From an uncultured Alphaproteobacteria bacterium (GTDB taxonomy: Bacteria > Pseudomonadota > Alphaproteobacteria > HIMB59 > GCA-002718135), in the NCBI GenBank assembly GCA_902602845.1, contig CACKSN010000006.1:1-56771 (forward strand): 56,771 bases of DNA, given 5' to 3'. Both the position numbers and the translations under genes were made by a program. Shown here piece after piece: positions 40,182 to 50,154 of this stretch (positions are counted from its first letter, which is position 1; every line of letters starts with the position of its first letter). The notes under the pieces were generated by a model, which saw only the letters and a list, made by a program, of their open reading frames with translations, was not told the origin of the DNA and did no database searches.

Positions 40182-41369
40182 ATGTCCTCAAAAATTAAAG
40201 ACGTAAGAGCAAAATTATATACCTGGAAGGGTCCAATTCAAAAAATACATGATAATTTTTGCACTAGTGCAGCTGACTTGTTAAATAAAGAAAATATTAG
40301 TGCCGATGGTATGTCAACTTTTAAATTTTTAAGTTGGTTAGTTGTTGAAGTTGAAACTGAAGATGGACATATTGGTCTTGGTAACGCTGCACTGTCTCCA
40401 AAACCATGTAAGTCTGTTGTAGATAATTATTTAAAACCAGCAATAATTGGAGAAAGTATCTGGGATTATGAACACATTTGGCAAAAAATGTATCGACAAA
40501 CTTTAGCTTGGGGAAGAAAAGGTGTGGGTATGACAGCGATTAGTGCTGTTGATATAGCAATATGGGATGCACTTGGTAAAACAGCAAAACAACCCGTGTA
40601 CAGTCTTTTGGGTGGTAAAACGAAAGCAAAGTTACCTTGCTATGCAAGTAAATTATATAGTCAACCTCTTGATACATTAGCAAAAGAAGCAAAAGAATAT
40701 TTAGATCAAGGTTTTAAAGCAATGAAACTACGTTTTGGTTGGGGCCCTAAAGATGGTGCTGAAGGAATGAATAAAAATATAGAATTAATCAAAACAGTAA
40801 GATCTGTTGTTGGTGATAATGTTGATTTGATGGCTGATGTTTATATGGGATGGACATTTGAATATGCCAAAAGAATGATGCGATTAATAGATAAGGAAAA
40901 TTTGAGATGGTTAGAAGAACCAGTAATAGCTGATGATATAGATGGATATGCAGATTTAAAAGCATCATGTAGAACACCTATTTCTGGAGGAGAACATGAA
41001 TATACCCTTTATGGCTTTAGACAACTTTTAGAAAAAAAAGCAGTAGATGTAGTTCAGTTTGATACAAATAGAGTTGGAGGTATTACACAGGCACACAAAA
41101 TTTGCGCTTTAGCAGAAGCATTTCAGATACCCGTTATTCCTCATGCAGGACAAGTACATAATTTTCACATTTCAATGAGTAGTATAAATGCCCCTATTGT
41201 TGAATACTTTCCATTTTGGCCAGTAGAAATTGGGAATGAATTATTCTGGTATATTTTTGATGGGGAACCTCAAGCTAAAAATGGTTTTATAGAATTAGAT
41301 GAAAATAAATCAGGATTGGGTATTGAGTTATCAAATAAATATTTAGATAGCTTTGAAATTATAGACTAG
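40182..41369 (+). CDS. Mandelate racemase/enolase-superfamily sugar-acid dehydratase (rhamnonate dehydratase-like subgroup)
   Basis: GMTAISAVDIAIWDALGK, MADVYMGW, WLEEPV, GGEHEYTLYGFRQLL, VIPHAGQVHN. Confidence 0.9.
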   Translation: MSSKIKDVRAKLYTWKGPIQKIHDNFCTSAADLLNKENISADGMSTFKFLSWLVVEVETEDGHIGLGNAALSPKPCKSVVDNYLKPAIIGESIWDYEHIWQKMYRQTLAWGRKGVGMTAISAVDIAIWDALGKTAKQPVYSLLGGKTKAKLPCYASKLYSQPLDTLAKEAKEYLDQGFKAMKLRFGWGPKDGAEGMNKNIELIKTVRSVVGDNVDLMADVYMGWTFEYAKRMMRLIDKENLRWLEEPVIADDIDGYADLKASCRTPISGGEHEYTLYGFRQLLEKKAVDVVQFDTNRVGGITQAHKICALAEAFQIPVIPHAGQVHNFHISMSSINAPIVEYFPFWPVEIGNELFWYIFDGEPQAKNGFIELDENKSGLGIELSNKYLDSFEIID

Positions 41370-42408
41370 GATTATTTGTTATCTCTTCGTTATATGCAAA
41401 AACTGCTGGACTACCACCTGTAAACATAAAAATTACCTTTTCACCTTTTTTAATTATACCTTTTTCAATATAATTAATAAGAGCGGCAAAACCTTTTGAT
41501 GTATAAACTGGATCTAAAATTATTCCTTCTTTATTAGCAAGTAGTCTCATTGCTTTAATTCCATCTTCTGTAGCAGCACCATATTTTTTTCCAACATAAT
41601 TGTTGTCATGATTAATCATATCGTCTGTAAACGTTAGATTTATGTCAAGCATTTTTGCACCTTCATTACATATTCTTGCTATATCTTTTTTGATATCCAT
41701 TTCCCAGTATACAGGAGATACACCTTGGATGCGAGTTGGCCAACCTAAAATTTTTGCTCCTAATTCACAACCAGCTTGTGTCATATTTGCAGCAGTTACA
41801 AACAAATGATCGGCCAAAAAATTTTGCTCTTTCATTTGCAAATCAATTTCAACCATTGCATTTGCATAACTAATTCCAGCAAGAGTGGTGTCCTCTTTTC
41901 CAAAACCACCATATATCAAAAGAGGCTTTTTTCCATTTTCAATTAATTGGTTATATTTTTTATCTAAGTGTTTTGGTATTTGTTCCAAGTCTTCTCCTTC
42001 AACTACATCAACATTTGCTCCTAAAATATTATAAAGTAAAAAATTACCCTGCATTAATTTACCTTTAACACCATGCATTAATACCAGGTAACTCTCTAGG
42101 TTTAATTTGTTTGCAGCTGCAACAGCTTGACGACAAAAATTGGATTGAGAAGAGGCACCGGTTAAAATGCAGTCATAGTTATCTGATAATGTTTTTGCCA
42201 TTATAAATTCTAAATGTCTTGTTTTGTTCCCACCAAATGCGAGACCTGTACAATCGTCTCTTTTAACATAAAGATTGATATTCAACTCTTTTGATATATT
42301 TGGGGCAAATTCTAAAGGTGTTGGAAGCTGTGCTAAATCTACCTTAGGAATTTTACTTATTTTTTCAACTAATTCACTAGCTGATAATGGAGTAAAATTA
42401 CTATTCAT
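41359..42408 (-). CDS. PLP-dependent D-cysteine desulfhydrase/ACC deaminase-family protein
   Basis: LPTPLEFAPNISKELNINLYVKRDDCTGLAFGGNKTRHLEFIM, TGASSQSNFCRQAVAAA, FMFTGGSPAVFAY. Confidence 0.88.
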   Translation of the reverse strand: MNSNFTPLSASELVEKISKIPKVDLAQLPTPLEFAPNISKELNINLYVKRDDCTGLAFGGNKTRHLEFIMAKTLSDNYDCILTGASSQSNFCRQAVAAANKLNLESYLVLMHGVKGKLMQGNFLLYNILGANVDVVEGEDLEQIPKHLDKKYNQLIENGKKPLLIYGGFGKEDTTLAGISYANAMVEIDLQMKEQNFLADHLFVTAANMTQAGCELGAKILGWPTRIQGVSPVYWEMDIKKDIARICNEGAKMLDINLTFTDDMINHDNNYVGKKYGAATEDGIKAMRLLANKEGIILDPVYTSKGFAALINYIEKGIIKKGEKVIFMFTGGSPAVFAYNEEITNNPSL

Positions 42409-42433
42409 TTATTAAATTATTTTTAACTCTATT

Positions 42434-44167
42434 TTAATGACTATGTCTTTTAACTTCTGAGCCGCGTTTTCCAACTAAAAAATCTAAATCAGCACCAGTA
42501 TCTGCTTGAGTTACATGATCAATATACATTTTTTGATAACCACTTTTTATTTCTGGTAGAATAGGCTCATAATTTTCAAGTCTACTTTTAATTATAGAAT
42601 CATCAAGAAGCACATTCATTGTTCCTTTTTCAACATCAATTTCAATCATATCATTATTTTGAACTGCAGCCAAAGGTCCTTTAATAGCTGCTTCAGGTGC
42701 AGTATGTAGTATTACAGTCCCATAAGCTGTACCACTCATTCTAGCATCAGAAATTCTAATCATATCTTTAATTCCTTTTTTAAGTAATTTTTGAGGCAAT
42801 CTCATATTTCCTACTTCTGCCATACCGGGATATCCTTTTGGACCACAATTTTTCAAAACCAATATTGAATTTTGATCTACATCTAAATTTGGATCATCAA
42901 TTTTTTCATGAAACTCTTCTACACTTTCAAACACTACAGCTTTTCCTTTATGTTTCATTAATTCAGGCGTAGCTGCAGATGGTTTGATAATTGCACCATC
43001 AGGCGCAATATTGCCTCTTAAGATTTTGATACCGCCATCATTTACCAATGGTTTATCAAAGTTTTTAATTACATCATCGTTCCAACATTTAGCATTTTTA
43101 TTATTTTCAAATATAGTTTTTCCATTTGCAGTCATTGAATCATTATTAAGTAAATTTTTTTCTATTAATCTTTTAACCACAACGGGAACACCACCTGCGT
43201 AATAAAAATCTTCCATTAAATATTTTCCTGAAGGTTGTAAATTTACAAGAGTTGGAATATCCTTACCACATCTTTCCCAATCACTTAATTTTAAATCAAT
43301 TTCTAATCTTCCTGCAATTGCTGCTAGATGTATTACAGCATTTGTAGATCCGCCTATTGCACCGTTTACTTTGATTGCATTTTCAAATGATTTCTTATTA
43401 ACAATTTTGGACATTATTAAGTTTTCTTTTACCATATCAACAATTCTTTTACCTGACATGTACGCAAGTGAGTATCTTCTTGCATCAACTGCTGGTATTG
43501 CAGCATTATGAGGTAATGACATACCGAGTGCTTCTACCATACTTCCCATTGTGGAAGCGGTGCCCATAGTCATACAATTTCCTTTAGATCTACTCATAGC
43601 AATCTCTGCTTCAATGAAGTCATCTTCTGTAATTTTTCCTGCACTTAAATCTGCATCCAGACGCCAAACACCTGTTCCAGAACCAATTGTTTCTCCTCTG
43701 TGGTGCCCATTAAGCATTGGACCACCTGATACACCTATTGTAGGCAAATCAACACTTGCAGCACCCATGAGAAGTGACGGTGTAGTTTTATCACAACCCA
43801 TAAGTAAGACTACCCCATCTATAGGATTTCCTCTTATTGCTTCTTCTACATCCATGCTAGCAAGATTTCTAAACAACATTGCTGTTGGTCTTAAATTTGA
43901 CTCACTTGCTGAAAAAACAGGAAACTCTAATGGAAAACCGCCAGCTTCATAAACTCCCTTTTTAACTGACTCAGCTATTTCTCGAAAGTGTCCATTACAA
44001 GGGGTTAACTCAGACCAAGTATTACATATACCTATGACTGGTCTACCATCGAACAAATGATTTGGATGTCCTTGATTTCTCATCCATCCTCTATGCACAA
44101 AAGTATCCCTTTTATGATCTTTAGAGTTATACCAATCTGTGGATCTAAATTTATTTTTTTTTGCCAT
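42434..44167 (-). CDS. IlvD/Edd-family sugar-acid dehydratase (arabonate/xylonate-type)
   Basis: RPVIGICNTWSELTPCNGHFREIA, LLMGCDKTTPSLLMGA, GNCMTMGTASTMGSM, DARMSGTAYGTVILH. Confidence 0.92.
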   Translation of the reverse strand: MAKKNKFRSTDWYNSKDHKRDTFVHRGWMRNQGHPNHLFDGRPVIGICNTWSELTPCNGHFREIAESVKKGVYEAGGFPLEFPVFSASESNLRPTAMLFRNLASMDVEEAIRGNPIDGVVLLMGCDKTTPSLLMGAASVDLPTIGVSGGPMLNGHHRGETIGSGTGVWRLDADLSAGKITEDDFIEAEIAMSRSKGNCMTMGTASTMGSMVEALGMSLPHNAAIPAVDARRYSLAYMSGKRIVDMVKENLIMSKIVNKKSFENAIKVNGAIGGSTNAVIHLAAIAGRLEIDLKLSDWERCGKDIPTLVNLQPSGKYLMEDFYYAGGVPVVVKRLIEKNLLNNDSMTANGKTIFENNKNAKCWNDDVIKNFDKPLVNDGGIKILRGNIAPDGAIIKPSAATPELMKHKGKAVVFESVEEFHEKIDDPNLDVDQNSILVLKNCGPKGYPGMAEVGNMRLPQKLLKKGIKDMIRISDARMSGTAYGTVILHTAPEAAIKGPLAAVQNNDMIEIDVEKGTMNVLLDDSIIKSRLENYEPILPEIKSGYQKMYIDHVTQADTGADLDFLVGKRGSEVKRHSH

Positions 44168-45069
44168 TAGAAATATCCTAAAGATTTTGCAATATTTTTT
44201 GATTTCTTAATTCCAAAATCAGTTGGTTTAAGAAAAGGTTTACGATCATAAACATTTTTTACTCCCATCCTAAATGCACATACTCTCTTACCGTAACATA
44301 CTAAAGAGTCAATTGATTGCATAATGAAAACTATGTTTGGAAGCATATTCCTATATTCATTTTTAGCATTAATTAATTTTTTTTGCTTAAAAAGTTGAAA
44401 TATTTTTACAAACTTATCAGCTCCGTCTAAACAAGGAACAATGCCCTTACAACCAATTATTAAATTATCAACAATCTCTTGCCCTCCTCGACCATTAAAC
44501 ACCGTAAGGTCTTTTGGAAGTTCCATTAATTCCTTTTGCATTAAATAAGATGAAGCTTCACCTTTTATTGCTCTAAAATTCTTAAAAAGTTTGTATAATT
44601 TATTTATTTGATTTGTTGTTAATCCTACACCTATATATTCCTTAGCATTTTGTATACCTGTCAAAGTTCCTGCAGTTGTTGGAATTATTTTTTTAAAAAA
44701 ATTATAACAATCTTTGTCTGTAGTATTTTTTTTTATCATTGGTTGGAGTATTAACCAGTCTATATTATTTGATTTTGAAATTTCAATTAATTTTATATAT
44801 TCATTATAATTTTTAGATTGTATTGTTATTGCTTTTGGTTTCTTTGCTGGAGTATGATCTGATAATAATTCTATAATTTTTATTTTTTCCTTAAATGATA
44901 ATTTATTAACTTCAGTAGCCAAACCAAGAGCAGCTATTCCATGACAGCGTTGTTCAAAAATTAATTTAATTTGATCTTCCATTAATTTAAAGTCAATGGA
45001 ATTATTTTTATTAAAAAAAGTGTAAAGGATTGGAAAGATTCCTTCTATTTTTTTTATATTGATCACCAA
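44167..45069 (-). CDS. DapA/NAL-superfamily aldolase/dehydratase
   Basis: HGIAALGLATEVNKLSFKEK, RAIKGEASS Schiff-base Lys context. Confidence 0.8.
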   Translation of the reverse strand: MVINIKKIEGIFPILYTFFNKNNSIDFKLMEDQIKLIFEQRCHGIAALGLATEVNKLSFKEKIKIIELLSDHTPAKKPKAITIQSKNYNEYIKLIEISKSNNIDWLILQPMIKKNTTDKDCYNFFKKIIPTTAGTLTGIQNAKEYIGVGLTTNQINKLYKLFKNFRAIKGEASSYLMQKELMELPKDLTVFNGRGGQEIVDNLIIGCKGIVPCLDGADKFVKIFQLFKQKKLINAKNEYRNMLPNIVFIMQSIDSLVCYGKRVCAFRMGVKNVYDRKPFLKPTDFGIKKSKNIAKSLGYF

Positions 45070-46238
45070 TCAACTACTGTTCCATCTTCTAGATATGCAT
45101 CAGTTGTAGGAATTATTTCTTGTTTAAATGGATATTTTTCTGCTTCTTTTTCATTCACTTCAATACCTAGACCAGGAGTTATTGGAACTTTCCAATGATC
45201 TTTTACTCTTTCAACTGGCGTTGATGAAATTACATCATCATACCAAGGAACAGATTTATCCATAACTTCTTGGATTATATGATTTGTGGTTGAGCAAGCA
45301 AAATGTAGGGCAGCAGCACCTGCTATTGGTCCATTTGGATTATGAGGAGCCACTCCTATATTTGCAACTGATGCAGCAGCAGCAATATTTTTCGCTTCCA
45401 ACAAACCGCCGCAGTGGTTTAAATCTGGCTGAATTATGTCGACAACGCGATTTGAAATGATTTCTTCAAATTCCTGATGTCCAATTAATCTTTCTCCTGT
45501 AGCAAGAGGGCAATTGATTGAATTTTTAATTTGTAACAAAGTTTTATTATCTCCAGGCAAAATTGGTTCTTCAATAAAATAAGGATTATAAGGCTGTAAC
45601 TCTTTAACATATTGAATAGCAGATTTACCTGATGCACATCTACCATGAAAATCAACCATAATATCAATTTCATCACCGACTACTTCACGCAATGATGACA
45701 TTAATTGATTTACCTTATTTAGATTTTTTAGAGAATTTGTATGGTGTGTAAAAGGAATAAACACAACCTTAAATGCTTTATAACCTTTTTCTAAAAGTGC
45801 AGAAGCATGTTCATTTAATTTATTTTTTTCCATTGTATCTTTATAAACTGCATTCATATCACCCATTCCTAAATGAGTATAAATTTTGATTTTATTTCGA
45901 ACTTTACCACCAAGTAATTGCCAAACAGGTGTACTTAAACTTTTACCAAGAATATCCCAAAGTGCATGTTCTATACCACTTACAGCAGACATTCCAATAA
46001 CACCTAGTTTCCAAAATCCATGCTTCGTCATAATTTGAAAGTTTTGTTTTATATCTCTTGGATCCTTACCTACTAATAAAGGCTTTATATCTTCAATTGC
46101 ACCAACTACTGCTCTTGTTTTCCATTCTACTGTAGCCTCTCCCCAACCATATAAATCTTTATCTGTAATAACTTTTACAAATACCCAATTACGCATCTCA
46201 GCATTTACAATAGTGGTTTTAATATCAATAATTTTCAT
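45063..46238 (-). CDS. Mandelate racemase/enolase-superfamily, galactonate dehydratase-like
   Basis: NWVFVKVITDKDLYGWGEATVEWKTRAV, SGIEHALWDILGK, IMVDFHGR, FIEEPILPGDN, APHNPNGPI. Confidence 0.88.
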   Translation of the reverse strand: MKIIDIKTTIVNAEMRNWVFVKVITDKDLYGWGEATVEWKTRAVVGAIEDIKPLLVGKDPRDIKQNFQIMTKHGFWKLGVIGMSAVSGIEHALWDILGKSLSTPVWQLLGGKVRNKIKIYTHLGMGDMNAVYKDTMEKNKLNEHASALLEKGYKAFKVVFIPFTHHTNSLKNLNKVNQLMSSLREVVGDEIDIMVDFHGRCASGKSAIQYVKELQPYNPYFIEEPILPGDNKTLLQIKNSINCPLATGERLIGHQEFEEIISNRVVDIIQPDLNHCGGLLEAKNIAAAASVANIGVAPHNPNGPIAGAAALHFACSTTNHIIQEVMDKSVPWYDDVISSTPVERVKDHWKVPITPGLGIEVNEKEAEKYPFKQEIIPTTDAYLEDGTVVDW

Positions 46239-46240
46239 AA

Positions 46241-47395
46241 TTAAAAAATTTTTTCTTTATTTACGAATATTTCTACATCAACATTATATTGATCTAAAGC
46301 ACTTTGATTAATTTTCATTCCATGACCAACTTCTTCAGGGATGCTTATATAACCATTTTGATCCATAGAAATATGATTTTCAGTTAAATCCCACGCTAAT
46401 GATTTAAGCTGCTGAGGAAACTCAGAAAATTTACTTTTGTTTGAGCTTGCATATGGTTGTAATGAAGAAGATAGTTGTAGATGTGAAGTAAATGTATGGT
46501 TGACATATTGAACATCATGACTTTCCGCAAAGTCACAGATTTCTTTTCCAGCGAGAATACCACCAGCTATTCCTGCATCAATTTGAATAAATTTAACTTT
46601 ACCAAATCTAATCATATTTTTAGCAGATTCAATTGAGTGGCACGACTCTCCTCCAGCAAGAGGTAGGTTAGTTTTTTTATAAAGTTCACTGTATTCGTAA
46701 AAAGCATCTGAAAAAAAAGGCTCCTCTAACCAAGTTATTTTAGCATTTTGAAAAATGTCTAATCTTTTTTCAGCATCTTCTATATTCGTCCCCCAAATCG
46801 CACCAACATCAATCATCAATTCTAATTCATTACCAATTGCATCTCGTGCTGCCACAAGATGTTCTTGATCATTTTTTAAATCTAAACCAAAATTTTCCCA
46901 ACCAAGCTTAATGGCCTGAAAATTATTCTTTTTTAAATTTTTTGTTACTTCAAAAGTATCTTGAGGTGTCTTTCCAAATAATACTGAAGCATAAGCAATT
47001 TTTGGATTATTTTTTTTCATTCCCAGTAAAGAATAGATTGGACAATTTTCTTTTTTTGCTAACAAATCCAAAAGGGCAACCTCTATACCTGAAAAAGTAT
47101 GTGGTGTTTGAGCAATCATTAAAGATCTATGCTTTACTGTATGAATTATTTTTTTAATATCATCCAGATTGTTTAAATTCTTACCTAAAATTGAATCACG
47201 GATTGGATTTGCAGCTGAATGTGATTTAGGACATATAAAATTTGCTATTGAAGTTAATGGTGAGGCTTCACATTCACCCCAGCCTTCTAATCCTCCACCT
47301 TCAACTTTAACAATTAACGCATCTTGACTTCCATCTGCTTCATCCAATATCTGAGGCATTGATAAATAAAAAAGTTGAATATTTTCAATTTTCAT
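46241..47395 (-). CDS. Mandelate racemase/muconate lactonizing enzyme-family protein
   Basis: LMIDVGAIWG, WLEEPFFSD, LAGGESCHSIE, FIQIDAGIAGG. Confidence 0.88.
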   Translation of the reverse strand: MKIENIQLFYLSMPQILDEADGSQDALIVKVEGGGLEGWGECEASPLTSIANFICPKSHSAANPIRDSILGKNLNNLDDIKKIIHTVKHRSLMIAQTPHTFSGIEVALLDLLAKKENCPIYSLLGMKKNNPKIAYASVLFGKTPQDTFEVTKNLKKNNFQAIKLGWENFGLDLKNDQEHLVAARDAIGNELELMIDVGAIWGTNIEDAEKRLDIFQNAKITWLEEPFFSDAFYEYSELYKKTNLPLAGGESCHSIESAKNMIRFGKVKFIQIDAGIAGGILAGKEICDFAESHDVQYVNHTFTSHLQLSSSLQPYASSNKSKFSEFPQQLKSLAWDLTENHISMDQNGYISIPEEVGHGMKINQSALDQYNVDVEIFVNKEKIF

Positions 47396-47397
47396 AA

Positions 47398-48189
47398 TTA
47401 TCCAGCACCTGTATCATCATTTTCATGCATTCTTAATGTAATGCCTCCATCAACAACAATATTAGCACCAATCATGTAGTTGCATTCATCAGACGACATA
47501 AACATAATGACATTGGCAATTTCATCTGTGGTTCCCATTCTCTTGATAGGTTGATGATTTTCAGCTTCTTTTCTTGCTTCTTGTGGATTAGGTTTAGTTT
47601 GAAAAAATCTTTCTACTATTGGTGTATCTATATACCCAGGTGAAATAGAATTAATTTTAATACCTTTTGAAGCATAATCTACTGCCAATGCTTTTGTTAA
47701 TCCTATTACTCCGTGTTTAGCAACTGGGTATGGAAAACAATTAGGAATTATTTGGATGCCGTGAACTGAAGCTACATTTACAATGCAACCCTTGTTTTTT
47801 TTTAACATATGTGGAAGTACTGCCTTACATCCAAACCAAACTCCATCAAGATCAACAGAAAAAGCTCTTTTCCATTCACTGTCTGGCATATTTAATGGTT
47901 CTCCAAATACATTTATTCCTGCATTGTTTATAAGAATATCAGGAGATCCAAATTCGATTGAAGTCTTATCAACCATTTGATTAACAGTTTCAAAACTAGC
48001 AACATTTGTTTCAACAAATAGAGCAGAACCATTTGACTTGCTTATTATATCTGAGACTCGCTTCCCATTTTTTGGATCAATATCTGCAATAACTACTTTT
48101 GCTCCTTCTTTAGCAAATTTAATTGCTGTTGTTTCCCCAATGCCTGATCCAGCACCAGTAACTATAACAACTTTATTTTTGAATCTCAT
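47398..48189 (-). CDS. Short-chain dehydrogenase/reductase (sugar 1-dehydrogenase-like)
   Basis: TGAGSGIGETTAIKFAKEG, NNAGINV, YPVAKHGVIGLTKALA. Confidence 0.92.
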   Translation of the reverse strand: MRFKNKVVIVTGAGSGIGETTAIKFAKEGAKVVIADIDPKNGKRVSDIISKSNGSALFVETNVASFETVNQMVDKTSIEFGSPDILINNAGINVFGEPLNMPDSEWKRAFSVDLDGVWFGCKAVLPHMLKKNKGCIVNVASVHGIQIIPNCFPYPVAKHGVIGLTKALAVDYASKGIKINSISPGYIDTPIVERFFQTKPNPQEARKEAENHQPIKRMGTTDEIANVIMFMSSDECNYMIGANIVVDGGITLRMHENDDTGAG

Positions 48190-48213
48190 ATTATTATTTA
48201 TTTACTTTACTAA

Positions 48214-49110
48214 TTAATTAGCAAATTTGAAGTCAGGTTTTCCTTGAACATCAGTTTGTATTGCAAAAAGATTACCTGAGTGTGGAGCTTTTCCTAATTC
48301 TTCATTACTCATACCAATTCTGGCTGTTGTAATAAATAAAGTTTTAAGATCTTTTCCTCCAAAAGTGCAACTAGTTACGTTTGGAACGGGTAATTCAATA
48401 ACTCTATCAACATTTCCATCAGGATCAAAACGAACTACACATGATCCACCCCATCTACAATTCCATAAATAACCCTCTGAATCCACAGTCGATCCATCTG
48501 GGTAACCTCTATCAAACTTAGCAAATTCCTGTTTATTTAAAATTTTATTATTTTTAAAATCATAATCATAAGAATTGATTATACCTGTCAATGTATCACA
48601 AAAATAAAATTTATCATTTTCAGGACTCCATGCAAAAGTATTAGATACGCCTATGTTATTTTCATGATTTTGAATTTTAAATTCTTTATCAATGCAATAA
48701 AGTGAACCAGAGTTTTTTTTAATATCAATATTACTTCCATCAGGAGCAATATTATTTTGCATTGTTCCAACCCAAAAGTTGCCAAGAAAATCTGCTGCAC
48801 CATCATTACATCTATTTTCTGGTTTACCTGGCTCTATTTTTATGATTGGTTCAAATTTCTTTTCAGCTAAATTATAGTTATTTAATCCATAATGTGATGC
48901 TATTAGAAGATTACTTTCTGATCTCTCTGCCATAGCAGTTATCATTTCAGGCATTGCATAAGTGTTATATTCCCTAGTATCGAATGAGTAACTGTGTAGT
49001 TTTGATGGCATTGGAATATCTAACCAAAATAAAGTATTTGTTGAATTAGACCAAAGAGCTCCTTCTCCCAAGATGTTATGACACTCTTGAAAGATTTCTA
49101 CTTTATTCAC
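48214..49110 (-). CDS. SMP-30/gluconolactonase-family sugar lactonase
   Basis: LGEGALWSNSTNTLFWLDI, NRCNDGAADFLGNFWVGTM, YPDGSTVDSEGYLWNCRWGGSCVVRFDPDG. Confidence 0.92.
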   Translation of the reverse strand: MNKVEIFQECHNILGEGALWSNSTNTLFWLDIPMPSKLHSYSFDTREYNTYAMPEMITAMAERSESNLLIASHYGLNNYNLAEKKFEPIIKIEPGKPENRCNDGAADFLGNFWVGTMQNNIAPDGSNIDIKKNSGSLYCIDKEFKIQNHENNIGVSNTFAWSPENDKFYFCDTLTGIINSYDYDFKNNKILNKQEFAKFDRGYPDGSTVDSEGYLWNCRWGGSCVVRFDPDGNVDRVIELPVPNVTSCTFGGKDLKTLFITTARIGMSNEELGKAPHSGNLFAIQTDVQGKPDFKFAN

Positions 49111-50087
49111 GCAGGAACTGATAATGGAATTTGATAATTTGGATTTTTAGCTTGTTTAAATAGTGCAGGTAAAATTTCTTTGTAAGCTCCCCATAAACCT
49201 TTTCTTATTGGAGGCATTTGATCTTTAATCATTTCATGAAGTTTTGGTAAGTTATAGGATGGCACTTGAGGAAACATATGATGTTCAATGTGATACTCCA
49301 TTTGCCAATATAAAAAACTAAAAATAGGATTTAATTTTACTGTTCGCGTAGTATATCTATGATCCTTAACATTTTCTTGCAAACCAGCATGTTGTGTTAA
49401 TCCGAATAGTGATATTAATGTTTTTCCATAAAAATTTGGAAGAACAATAAATAATAAAGGCAGCCAGGATTGAAAATAAATTGAAGCAACAATTGTTGCT
49501 ACCCAAATAACAACATGACTTCTAGCTGACCATCTGCATTTGGAACGTTCACTTTCTGGAATACATACACGCATAACTTCAGTTGTTACGCCAAAAGCGT
49601 GCTTTAATGTTTCCCAATGAAGAGATTTTGTAAAAAAAATAAATCCAGAAAAAGGTAAGTACCATGAGAAGAACATAATTAAATCAGTTGGTTTTTGAAC
49701 ATGAATTTCAAAATCAAGTGGATCAGTGAAGATTGTATGTGAATGGTGGTGATGGTGTGAATATCGCCATCTAATTGGTTCAAAATTATCCATAAAGCTT
49801 GCTATGAAGTAGAAAAAATCATTCCAAAATCTGCTTTTAAAAGCTGTCCTATGACCTGTCTCATGCCATAGAGCATCGGCGCAACCCCAAATATTTCCAT
49901 ATATTATAAAGAAAAGAATGCACCACCATGTACCCCAGGTAGCATAAGCTAAATAACCAAAAAAGAATAAGGCTGAAAAATAAATAATCATGTGTTTGAA
50001 ACCTTGCCAGTCTGACTTCTTGCAAAGCTTTTTAAACTCTTTCTTATCTATTTGACAACGATACCAATTGTTTAAGTCTATATCCAT
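49107..50087 (-). CDS. Membrane fatty-acid desaturase/hydroxylase superfamily (diiron His-box) protein
   Basis: HETGH, HHHHHSH, QMEYHIEHHMFPQVPSYNLPKLH histidine boxes; several TMs. Confidence 0.9.
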   Translation of the reverse strand: MDIDLNNWYRCQIDKKEFKKLCKKSDWQGFKHMIIYFSALFFFGYLAYATWGTWWCILFFIIYGNIWGCADALWHETGHRTAFKSRFWNDFFYFIASFMDNFEPIRWRYSHHHHHSHTIFTDPLDFEIHVQKPTDLIMFFSWYLPFSGFIFFTKSLHWETLKHAFGVTTEVMRVCIPESERSKCRWSARSHVVIWVATIVASIYFQSWLPLLFIVLPNFYGKTLISLFGLTQHAGLQENVKDHRYTTRTVKLNPIFSFLYWQMEYHIEHHMFPQVPSYNLPKLHEMIKDQMPPIRKGLWGAYKEILPALFKQAKNPNYQIPLSVPA

Positions 50088-50154
50088 CTTGTATTAATAT
50101 AGTGGATAATAAAAAAATATCCTCAAAAATCAACTTATTTATCTGTGACCTTTT

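Noticed and set aside
39861-40191. Overlapping minus-strand ORFs (69 and 103 aa) and plus-frame 68-aa ORF
   Set aside because: Shadow frames of the lactonase gene
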